Position numbers and translations under genes: made by a program. Of a DNA stretch of 5,249 nucleotides, positions 1-5,249 are shown one piece after another. Origin of the DNA: Bacteroidota bacterium (GTDB lineage Bacteria; Bacteroidota; UBA10030; UBA6906); NCBI GenBank assembly GCA_016844425.1, contig JAERML010000165.1, positions 1 through 5,249 on the forward strand. The letters run 5' to 3'. How positions within the stretch are numbered: the first letter of the stretch is position 1; each line of letters opens with the position of its first letter. The notes beneath the pieces were generated by a model. The model did not search any database and had not been told where the DNA came from. It worked only from the letters and a program-made list of their open reading frames with translations.

Positions 1-1290
1 CCCGCGTCGAAGGAAGAGTTGGAGGAGCTGAAGAGCGTTGTGGAAGGTGAGAGAGAGTCAGCAATGGAATACAGAGGCTACGTGGACGCCCTCCGCAAGA
101 TCAAGATATCGGGCTACATGCAGACACAATTCCGACTGACAGATCTCAATGGCGGAACTGCACAATTCTCCGGCGGGAGTTTTCCCCCCAATACCAACAA
201 GATGTTCCAGGTCCGCCGCGCACGGCTCAAGATCGCTTACGACAACGTTCTGACTCAATTTGTGGTGGAGTTGGATGCTATTCAGACTGGCGTGACCATG
301 AAGGACGCGTACCTGTCTGTCATCGAACCCTGGACGCAGTCGTTCGGGTTCCAGATGGGTGTGTTTTACCGTCCCTTCGGGTATGAGATGTCGTTCTCAT
401 CGGGAAGTCGGGAAACCCCGGAGCAATCTCGCATGTACCAGACATTGTTCCCCGGAGAGCGCGATCTCGGTGCGAAGCTATTCTATTCGCCTCAGATCGG
501 CCCACTCAGTTTTCTGCGGGCTGAACTTGGCATATTCAATGGATCGGGTCCCGCGTCCAACGAGTTCGATAACTTCAAAGACGTCATCGGGCAAGTGGTG
601 ACGCAATTCCCTTTGGATGAACTGAACGCTGCAGTGGATTTGGGCCTGTCCGGATACCTTGGCAATGTCCGGAATGCAACAAAGTACCTTTGGACTAATG
701 GCGAGTCTGCGCCGGGAACGAAGGGATTCGTCCTTGATTCTTCGGCGACGAACCTTGGTGATGGTGCTCCCCGTCGTTATGTTGGATTGGATGTGCAACT
801 CTATTATGATGTTCCGGTTCTCGGCGGTCTGGTGGTTCGGGGGGAGTACATCACCGGCCGTCAACCCGGAACGTCCACTGCACCAACTCCCGCGGGACCG
901 AACGGGACAAGCCAGACAACCATTAGTCCTGCAACACAAGCGACCGGACCTGTCTACCAACGGGACTTTGCAGGGTGGTACGTCAACCTCGTGCAGAACA
1001 TCGGGAACAACAATCAGGTGATCCTGAAGTATGACGTCTACGATCCGAACACGTTTGTTACGGCAACTGATTTCGTCAGTGGTAACAATCTATCTGTCGC
1101 GGATATCAAATACAGTACGCTGGGTCTCGGGTTCATTCACCACTGGGACGGGAACGTTAAGTTCGTTTTTTACTATGAGATCCCGAAGAATGAGAAGTTG
1201 ACATCGATTGCGAGCACATCGCCTCTCGCACCGTTTGCCGGGGATGTGAAGGACAATGTCTTCACGTTCAGGGTACAGTACAAGTTCTAG
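1..1290 (+). CDS. Outer-membrane porin, phosphate-selective O/P type (5' end outside window)
   Basis: This is probably a beta-barrel porin letting phosphate or other anions into the periplasm. The frame is open from base 1 to the TAG at 1288, giving 429 residues. A TTG at 19 and an ATG at 64 are in frame, but neither is followed by a signal peptide, so the true start is upstream. The visible N-terminus is charged and possibly coiled-coil (about 1-100). It leads into a first strand 'KIKISGYMQTQF' (about 97-132). Family hallmarks follow: 'VRRARLK' at 211-231, then 'GVFYRPFGYEMS' and 'FPGERDLGAKLFY' at about 358-490. Alternating aromatic/polar strands continue to a final 'VQYKF', whose terminal Phe is typical of barrels inserted by BamA. 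It lies 32 bp before the first pstS, which supports phosphate as substrate. Family members can prefer other anions, so specificity is inferred. The family call is strong; the exact substrate is not. Confidence 0.85.
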   Translation, partial: PASKEELEELKSVVEGERESAMEYRGYVDALRKIKISGYMQTQFRLTDLNGGTAQFSGGSFPPNTNKMFQVRRARLKIAYDNVLTQFVVELDAIQTGVTMKDAYLSVIEPWTQSFGFQMGVFYRPFGYEMSFSSGSRETPEQSRMYQTLFPGERDLGAKLFYSPQIGPLSFLRAELGIFNGSGPASNEFDNFKDVIGQVVTQFPLDELNAAVDLGLSGYLGNVRNATKYLWTNGESAPGTKGFVLDSSATNLGDGAPRRYVGLDVQLYYDVPVLGGLVVRGEYITGRQPGTSTAPTPAGPNGTSQTTISPATQATGPVYQRDFAGWYVNLVQNIGNNNQVILKYDVYDPNTFVTATDFVSGNNLSVADIKYSTLGLGFIHHWDGNVKFVFYYEIPKNEKLTSIASTSPLAPFAGDVKDNVFTFRVQYKF

Positions 1291-1309
1291 AAGAATACTC
1301 CCATACAAC

Positions 1310-1314
1310 GAGGG
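1310..1314 (+). promoter_or_regulatory. Ribosome binding site of first pstS
   Basis: GAGGG lies 8 nt before the ATG at 1323. A TTG at 1320 is also in frame, directly before this ATG, but it would be only 5 nt from the GAGGG and is a weaker codon. The site therefore supports the ATG. Confidence 0.6.
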
Positions 1315-1322
1315 TCAGATTG

Positions 1323-2150
1323 ATGATATACAAACTTGGTGTTTTCAGTTTCCTCCTCTTCGGCCTCGGATCGCTGGTTCTCGGCCAGGAGGTTATCACG
1401 GTCAAGGGTTCGGATACGATGGTGATTCTTGCCCAGCGATGGGCCGAGCGGTATATGACCGCGCACCCTGATGTAGCAGTGCAGGTGACGGGGGGAGGCT
1501 CCGGTACAGGGATTTCCGCGCTCATCAACGGGACTACGGACATTTGCAACGCTTCGCGGCCGATGAAGAACAGCGAGCGAGATAAGCTGAAGCAGCGATT
1601 CGGGACCCGCGGCATTGAAATCAAATGTGCGCAAGACGGACTTTCCCTGTACGTCAATGAAGCGAATCCCATCTCCGAGTTGACCATGCAGCAAATCAAG
1701 GACATGTACTCCGGGAAGATCAACAACTGGAAGGACGTTGGTGGGCCGAACGAGCGGCTCATTCTCTACAGCCGCGAGAACAATTCCGGAACCTATGTCT
1801 ACTTCAAGGATAACGTACTCCTCGGCGAGGATTTTGCCCCGACTGCGCAGAATATGCCCGGCACCGCGGCGGTGGTGAACGCCGTCGCAAAAGACAAGTG
1901 GGGCATAGGCTATGGGGGTGCCGCGTATGGAAAGGGGATTCGTGAGGTGAAGGTGAAGAAGGACGCAGTCTCGCCTGGATACACACCAACGTTTGAGAAT
2001 ATCAAATCGGGCAACTACCCTATTGCCAGGTACCTGTATATGTACGTGAAGAACCGTCCTGCCGGAGCGATGAAGGAGTACATCGACTGGATATTGGGGG
2101 ATGAAGGACAAAAAATCGTTAGTGAAGTGGGATATTTTCCGATACGGTGA
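1323..2150 (+). CDS. pstS: Periplasmic phosphate-binding protein PstS, copy 1
   Basis: This is the substrate-binding protein of the Pst ABC importer, delivering phosphate to PstC/PstA. From the ATG at 1323 it has 275 residues, the short PstS subclass (the E. coli precursor is about 346). Residues 1-21 form a signal peptide with a hydrophobic core, probably cut after Gly21; no lipobox Cys is seen, so the protein should be soluble. Ligand-loop motifs are 'KGSDTM' (28-33), 'GGGSGTGI' (57-64), 'DICNASRPM' (73-81) and 'SRENNSGTYVYF' (150-161). Aligned by eye with E. coli PstS, Thr32, Ser60, Arg151 and the SGT at 155-157 match phosphate-contacting positions. The E. coli Asp56 and Asp137 positions appear to be Ser78 and Asn153. 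Two cysteines, 75 and 102, could form a disulfide. The next gene is a close paralogue. PstS identity is secure from the sequence and the adjoining pstC/pstA; ligand affinity is unknown. Confidence 0.93.
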   Translation: MIYKLGVFSFLLFGLGSLVLGQEVITVKGSDTMVILAQRWAERYMTAHPDVAVQVTGGGSGTGISALINGTTDICNASRPMKNSERDKLKQRFGTRGIEIKCAQDGLSLYVNEANPISELTMQQIKDMYSGKINNWKDVGGPNERLILYSRENNSGTYVYFKDNVLLGEDFAPTAQNMPGTAAVVNAVAKDKWGIGYGGAAYGKGIREVKVKKDAVSPGYTPTFENIKSGNYPIARYLYMYVKNRPAGAMKEYIDWILGDEGQKIVSEVGYFPIR

Positions 2151-2176
2151 TTTTTGCGCCGTTGCAGCAACTCACG

Positions 2177-2182
2177 AAGGAG
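2177..2182 (+). promoter_or_regulatory. Ribosome binding site of second pstS
   Basis: AAGGAG sits 7 nt before the ATG at 2190, near-ideal spacing. It decides the start: the frame is open back to a TTG at 2154, but using that codon would put an Arg-rich stretch before the signal peptide and place this site inside the gene. Confidence 0.75.
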
Positions 2183-2189
2183 AAGACAG

Positions 2190-3017
2190 ATGAAACGGAC
2201 AATAATTGTGATGACGATGGGGCTGCTCGCCGGCATCTCATCACTCACTGCAAAAGAGAAAATTACGGTCAAGGGATCGGACACCATGGTCATCCTTGGC
2301 CAGCGCTGGGCCGAACGGTACATGGCTGCCCATCCTGACGTCATCATCCAGGTTACCGGCGGAGGATCGGGCACCGGAATCTCCGCATTGATTAACGGGA
2401 CGACGGACATCTGCAACGCCTCCCGACCGATGAAGGACAGTGAGAGGGACAAGTTGAAGGAGAAGTACGGATCACGTGGCGTTGAGATCAAGTGTGCGTT
2501 GGATGGGCTCTCCATCTATGTTCATGAAGCGAACACCGTCACCGAGCTGACGATGCAACAGATCAAGGATATCTACACTGGGAAGATCACCAGTTGGAAG
2601 GAGGTAGGGGTAAACAACGAGAAGATCATTCTGTATAGTCGGGAGAACAACTCGGGCACCTACGTCTACTTCAAAGATGAAATACTGATGGGTGGGGATT
2701 TTTCCGCCGCAGCCCAGAACATGCCTGGTACCGCAGCAGTGGTCAACGCGGTGTCAAAAGATAAGGCCGGGATCGGTTATGGCGGAGCTGCGTACGGAAA
2801 GGGGATTCGGGAATTGAAGGTCAAGAAGGACCCCGGAGCCGAAGCCCTTTCTCCAACTATGGAGAATATTAAGTCCGGCAAATACCCCATCAGTCGATTC
2901 CTCTATATGTACATCAAGGCCCGGCCAACCGGCGAATTGAAGAATTACATTGACTGGATCCTGAGCGACGAGGGACAGAAGATTGTCAACGAGGTAGGCT
3001 ACTTCCCCATACGGTAG
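2190..3017 (+). CDS. pstS: Periplasmic phosphate-binding protein PstS, copy 2
   Basis: This is a second phosphate-binding protein, again 275 residues from the ATG at 2190. Its signal peptide (1-21) starts 'MKRTIIVMTMGLLAG' and is probably cut after Ala21. From residue 25 to the end it aligns with copy 1 without a gap; I count about 54 differences in 251 positions, near 78% identity. The binding-loop motifs 'KGSDTM', 'GGGSGTGI', 'DICNASRPM' and 'SRENNSGTYVYF' are unchanged and at the same residue numbers, as are Cys75 and Cys102. Differences cluster at surface-type positions: 112-118, 134-145, 163-171 and 214-225, plus Trp in copy 1 versus Ala here in 'KDK(W/A)GIGYGG'. The signal peptides are unrelated. 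Both copies look intact and under protein-level constraint. They may differ in affinity, in partner or only in dosage; the sequence does not decide. Confidence 0.93.
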   Translation: MKRTIIVMTMGLLAGISSLTAKEKITVKGSDTMVILGQRWAERYMAAHPDVIIQVTGGGSGTGISALINGTTDICNASRPMKDSERDKLKEKYGSRGVEIKCALDGLSIYVHEANTVTELTMQQIKDIYTGKITSWKEVGVNNEKIILYSRENNSGTYVYFKDEILMGGDFSAAAQNMPGTAAVVNAVSKDKAGIGYGGAAYGKGIRELKVKKDPGAEALSPTMENIKSGKYPISRFLYMYIKARPTGELKNYIDWILSDEGQKIVNEVGYFPIR

Positions 3018-3048
3018 AGTGGATTGATCGGGGCATATTATGAGCAAC

Positions 3049-3053
3049 GAGGG
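3049..3053 (+). promoter_or_regulatory. Ribosome binding site of pstC
   Basis: GAGGG stands 5 nt before the ATG at 3059. A competing site, AGGGGGA at 3157-3163, lies 6 nt before an in-frame ATG at 3170 (Met38), so the start of pstC is not fully settled. An ATG at 3040 is out of frame and stops within about 14 codons. Confidence 0.5.
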
Positions 3054-3058
3054 ACTCT

Positions 3059-4246
3059 ATGCGCAGCAGAGGAATTTCTGAGGACACCACTGTGGTGTTG
3101 AAGCGCGAAACAGCAGAGGATACGCTCGCAGAGAACGGGACGACGCTTGCATCTCCAGGGGGAACTGTGATGCAACCCGGGTCGCGAAGGTTGATGAACA
3201 AGGCCGACCTGCGCAAGCGTTTCCGGTTGAACGAGTTTCTTGCAGAAAAGATCATCACTTCGATTGCGTTCATTTCGCTTGCCACCATCGTGATGATCTT
3301 CATCTTCGTCTTCCGTGAGGCTGCGCCGATTTTCTTTCAGGAGGAACCAGTCACGCAAACAATGGAGGCCCAGCCGCAGGAAGAACAAGAGACATACGGA
3401 GAGGAATTCCTCGGCGATGCAAGTAAGAACCTCGATGCGGGGCAGGACCGATCGACCTCGGTGGAGACTGCCGGCGGAGAGGGTCATGCCTCTCTGGCCA
3501 ACCTGGTATCCACGACATGGCAGCCGGTTTCGGCTGAGCCGAAGTACGGCATGGTGCCACTGGTCGTCGGTTCAATCAAGGTGACGATGCTTGCGATCCT
3601 GATTGCGGCGCCCGTGGCCATTCTTGCAGCGTTGTTCACCTCTTCCTTCGCCCCCAAATGGTCAAAGGAAATTCTGAAACCGGCCATTGAAATTCTCGCC
3701 GGATTTCCCTCTGTCGTGATAGGGTTCTTTGCGCTCGTCACCATGGCCACGTTGATGCAGGAGTTCTTCGGGTACCAGTACCGGTTGAATGCGTTTGTCG
3801 GTGGTGTGGCAATGTCCCTTGCCGTCATTCCAATCATCTTCACTGTTTCCGAAGACGCCATTACGGCAATTCCGCGCTACATGACAGAGGCAAGCCTTGC
3901 CCTCGGAGCCACGAAATGGCAGACAGCACTTTTTGTCACGCTTCCGGCCGCGACCCCCGGCGTCTTTGCAGCAGTGCTGCTTGGGTTCGGGCGCGCGTTT
4001 GGCGAGACGATGATCGTCCTCATGGCAACAGGGAACGCGGCGCTCGTATCGGCCAGCTTGTTCGAGCCGGTGAGAACCATGTCCGCAACCATAGGCGCAG
4101 AGATGGCGGAGGTGGTTTTTGGCGACACCCATTATAATGTTCTCTTCTTGCTGGGTTCAATCCTGTTCATTTTCACATTTGCGCTGAACGCCGCTGCCGA
4201 GGTGTTCATCCGCCAACGGCTCCTCAAACGCTTCCGGGGGCTCTGA
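3059..4246 (+). CDS. pstC: Phosphate ABC transporter permease PstC
   Basis: This is one of two inner-membrane permease subunits that form the phosphate channel with PstA. It has 395 residues, long for PstC (usually about 300-330). Residues 1-45 are a hydrophilic, Thr-rich tail. Membrane segments lie at about 65-85, 167-193, 208-232, 246-263, 295-323 and 359-383. Between the first two is a roughly 50-residue acidic Gln/Glu-rich periplasmic insertion (94-143), after which the standard 'TTWQPVSAEPKYGMVPL' resumes. The cytoplasmic EAA loop that contacts PstB is 'EASLALGATKWQT' (277-289). 'GFGRAFGETMIV' (309-320) carries Arg312 and Glu316, which I align with the functionally important R237/E240 pair of E. 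coli PstC. The start at 3059 is chosen for its GAGGG; Met38 (3170) or Met46 (3194) would remove most or all of the tail. The gene ends 1 bp before the apparent original pstA start, suggesting coupled translation. Confidence 0.93.
   Translation: MRSRGISEDTTVVLKRETAEDTLAENGTTLASPGGTVMQPGSRRLMNKADLRKRFRLNEFLAEKIITSIAFISLATIVMIFIFVFREAAPIFFQEEPVTQTMEAQPQEEQETYGEEFLGDASKNLDAGQDRSTSVETAGGEGHASLANLVSTTWQPVSAEPKYGMVPLVVGSIKVTMLAILIAAPVAILAALFTSSFAPKWSKEILKPAIEILAGFPSVVIGFFALVTMATLMQEFFGYQYRLNAFVGGVAMSLAVIPIIFTVSEDAITAIPRYMTEASLALGATKWQTALFVTLPAATPGVFAAVLLGFGRAFGETMIVLMATGNAALVSASLFEPVRTMSATIGAEMAEVVFGDTHYNVLFLLGSILFIFTFALNAAAEVFIRQRLLKRFRGL
4236..4240 (+). promoter_or_regulatory. Possible ribosome binding site for the original pstA start
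   Basis: A GGGGG run inside the end of pstC lies 7 nt before the ATG at 4248, which itself follows the pstC stop by 1 bp. By contrast, no purine-rich site precedes the ATG at 4328. This supports 4248 as the ancestral pstA start. The match to the anti-Shine-Dalgarno needs a G-U pair, so it is modest evidence. Confidence 0.4.
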
Positions 4247-4247
4247 G

Positions 4248-4322
4248 ATGAGACTGCAAAGGAAATTGATCGGAACATCAGTTGTCTCGCTGACAGCCAT
4301 AGCCGCATTCTCGATCAGATAA
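4248..4322 (+). other. pstA: Displaced N-terminus of pstA (24 codons, then stop)
   Basis: From the ATG at 4248 the frame reads MRLQRKLIGTSVVSLTAIAA and then FSIR before a TAA at 4320. This is just what the N-terminus of a PstA should look like: a basic start followed by the first half of membrane segment 1. The remainder of segment 1 ('IIAMVVFVMWTIVAGAW') continues at 4319 in the -1 frame. Joining the two near 4310-4320 restores a segment whose length and distance to the 'SPP' of the first periplasmic loop fit E. coli PstA within about five residues. A single missing base would explain it, either a real mutation or an assembly/sequencing error. Confidence 0.75.
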
Positions 4323-4327
4323 TCGCG

Positions 4328-5158
4328 ATGGTGGTGTTCGTCATGTGGACCATCGTTGCCGGTGCGTGGGGAACCATCTCGTGGGAGTTTCTCTTTTCCC
4401 CTCCAACCGAGGGGATGACAGAGGGAGGGATTTTTCCTGCGATTGTGGGGACGGTCTTGCTTGTTGTGATCATGTCCGTTGCAGGCGTTCCGGTAGGCAC
4501 GGTTACCGCTGTCTATCTCAGTGAGTATGCCAGCCAGCGGTCCTTGCTCGCACGGTCCATCCGCTTCGCAGTAAACACCCTGGCGGGAGTGCCGGCCATT
4601 GTGTTCGGACTCTTTGGCCTTGGGTTCTTCGTGCAGTTTGTCGGATCCGGGATGGATAGCCTGCTGACAGATGGGGTGGAGCTTCGTTGGGCCCAGCCAA
4701 ATATCCTCTGGGCGAGCATGACCATGGCTCTGCTCACGCTACCGGTCGTGATCGTTTCCGTTGAAGAAGCAATCAAGACGGTTCCGCAGGATCTCCGTGC
4801 CGCAAGCCTCGCGCTTGGTGCAACGAAGTGGCAGACGATTTGGAAAGTGGTTCTCCCGAATTCAATTACCGGTATTCTTACAGGAGGCATTCTCGCGGTA
4901 AGCAGAGGTGCTGGTGAGGTGGCACCGATCCTGTTCACAGGGGCGGCATATTTTCTTCCGCACCTCCCAACCAGCGTCTCTGACCAGTTCATGGAGCTCG
5001 GGTACCACATATACATCATGTCCACGCAGTCCACCAATGTGGATGCAACAAAGGGGATTCAGTACGCAACAACCCTGGTGCTTCTCTTGCTGACATTTAT
5101 GCTGAATTTTTCCGCCATCTTTCTCCGGTCGCGAATACGGGCGCTGAAAGCGCAATAG
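4328..5158 (+). CDS. pstA: Phosphate ABC transporter permease PstA (frame-disrupted at its N-terminus)
   Basis: This is the second inner-membrane permease subunit. As readable from the ATG at 4328 it has 276 residues (E. coli PstA has 296). It begins inside the first membrane segment and lacks a ribosome binding site, so the true gene most likely starts at 4248 with one base lost near 4310-4327. Further membrane segments are at about 37-62, 78-105, 125-145, 176-200 and 249-268. The EAA loop is 'AASLALGATKWQTIWKVVLP' (158-177). 'AVSRGAGEVAPILFTGA' holds Arg193, which I align with the important Arg220 of E. coli PstA. The periplasmic stretch at 106-124 ('GSGMDSLLTDG...') precedes 'QPNILWASMT'. 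Apart from the 5' end nothing is broken. The identity is certain. Whether the protein is made in full depends on the frame break being real. The pstB start follows after 7 bp. Confidence 0.9.
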   Translation: MVVFVMWTIVAGAWGTISWEFLFSPPTEGMTEGGIFPAIVGTVLLVVIMSVAGVPVGTVTAVYLSEYASQRSLLARSIRFAVNTLAGVPAIVFGLFGLGFFVQFVGSGMDSLLTDGVELRWAQPNILWASMTMALLTLPVVIVSVEEAIKTVPQDLRAASLALGATKWQTIWKVVLPNSITGILTGGILAVSRGAGEVAPILFTGAAYFLPHLPTSVSDQFMELGYHIYIMSTQSTNVDATKGIQYATTLVLLLLTFMLNFSAIFLRSRIRALKAQ

Positions 5159-5160
5159 GA
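5157..5160 (+). promoter_or_regulatory. Ribosome binding site of pstB
   Basis: AGGA overlaps the pstA stop codon (TAG at 5156) and lies 5 nt before the ATG at 5166. The overlap suggests that pstB translation is coupled to pstA. Confidence 0.5.
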
Positions 5161-5165
5161 TTCGA

Positions 5166-5249
5166 ATGGAAATCGATCAGAACTTCAAAATACGAACAAG
5201 CGACCTGAATCTGTTCTACGGCCAGAAACAGGCGCTGCGCAACATTAGC
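5166..5249 (+). CDS. pstB: Phosphate ABC transporter ATP-binding protein PstB (3' end outside window)
   Basis: This is the ATPase that powers the Pst importer from the cytoplasmic side. Only 28 codons are in the window, from the ATG at 5166 to the last base. They read 'MEIDQNFKIRTSDL' followed by 'NLFYGQKQALRNIS', matching the start of PstB proteins (E. coli has '...NLNFYYGKFHALKNINL' here). Tyr18 in 'FYG' is the expected A-loop aromatic that stacks on the ATP adenine. The Walker A motif would come about 15 residues beyond the edge and is not visible. The gene order porin-pstS-pstS-pstC-pstA-pstB supports the call. Whether phoU follows cannot be seen. Confidence 0.88.
   Translation, partial: MEIDQNFKIRTSDLNLFYGQKQALRNIS

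Larger units (their letters stand above)
1323..3017 (+). repeat. Tandem gene duplication (two pstS copies)
   Basis: The two pstS genes are head-to-tail direct repeats of 828 bp each, separated by 39 bp. They match from about 1395 and 2262 to their stop codons. Many third-codon positions differ while the protein is largely kept: over roughly 75 bases around the GSDTM motif I count about a dozen or more base changes, mostly silent. The duplication is therefore not recent. The signal-peptide segments and the spacer do not match. Confidence 0.85.

Noticed and set aside
315..335. CTGTCAT-like stretch recalling half of a Pho box
   Set aside because: It is a single half-site inside the porin coding region, without a second direct repeat or a promoter context.
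478..960. Minus-strand open frame of 160 codons within the porin
   Set aside because: It is Arg/Ser-rich, has no recognisable domain, and is fully inside a well-supported porin gene.
1287..2111. Long open frame of 274 codons on the - strand, opposite pstS copy 1
   Set aside because: It lies wholly opposite a clear PstS gene and its product resembles no family I know. It is a codon-bias shadow.
2161..2171. Palindrome GTTGCAGCAAC between the two pstS genes
   Set aside because: The stem is only 4 bp with a 3-nt loop and no T-run follows. It is too short to call a terminator or operator.
2015..2515. Minus-strand open frame resembling another at 1268-1762
   Set aside because: The likeness of the two frames only reflects the pstS duplication read backwards. 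Both are shadows, not a paired antisense gene family.
3484..4132. Several minus-strand frames opposite pstC
   Set aside because: They overlap each other and a certain membrane-protein gene, and their products are low-complexity Arg/His/Ala-rich sequences.
4308..4328. Programmed -1 frameshifting in pstA
   Set aside because: There is no slippery heptamer in the right frame and only a 4-bp stem (CGAT/ATCG). A lost base is simpler.

Overview
This window is most of a high-affinity phosphate-uptake (Pst) operon, all on the + strand. In order it holds: the 3' part of an outer-membrane porin of the phosphate-selective O/P type, two tandem paralogous periplasmic phosphate-binding proteins (PstS), the two permease subunits (PstC, PstA), and the first 28 codons of the ATPase PstB. 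Gaps are short (32, 39, 41, 1 and 7 bp when pstA is counted from its probable original start at 4248). No terminator-like hairpin with a T-run was seen between genes, so co-transcription is very likely. The promoter lies upstream of the window.

The organism is Gram-negative: there is an outer-membrane beta-barrel ending in Phe, and both PstS proteins have plain signal peptides without a lipobox cysteine. The porin's RRAR and FPGERDLGAK-type motifs, and the porin-pst arrangement, recall the Bacteroidota/Chlorobiota/Ignavibacteriota group. Base composition is moderately GC, slightly over half by eye. The taxonomic guess is tentative.

Region by region: 1-1290 porin, cut at its 5' end by the window edge; 1323-2150 and 2190-3017 two 275-residue PstS copies, about 78% identical in the mature part by hand alignment; 3059-4246 PstC with an unusual N-terminal tail and a long acidic periplasmic insertion; 4248-5158 pstA, whose reading frame is broken near 4310-4327; 5166-5249 start of pstB. 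No stretch over 300 bases lacks a gene.

Together the products form one route: porin across the outer membrane, PstS capture in the periplasm, PstC/PstA channel in the inner membrane, PstB for ATP hydrolysis. I see no wholly new system. The observations most worth checking are the one-base frame disruption in pstA, the tandem PstS pair and the acidic insertion in PstC.
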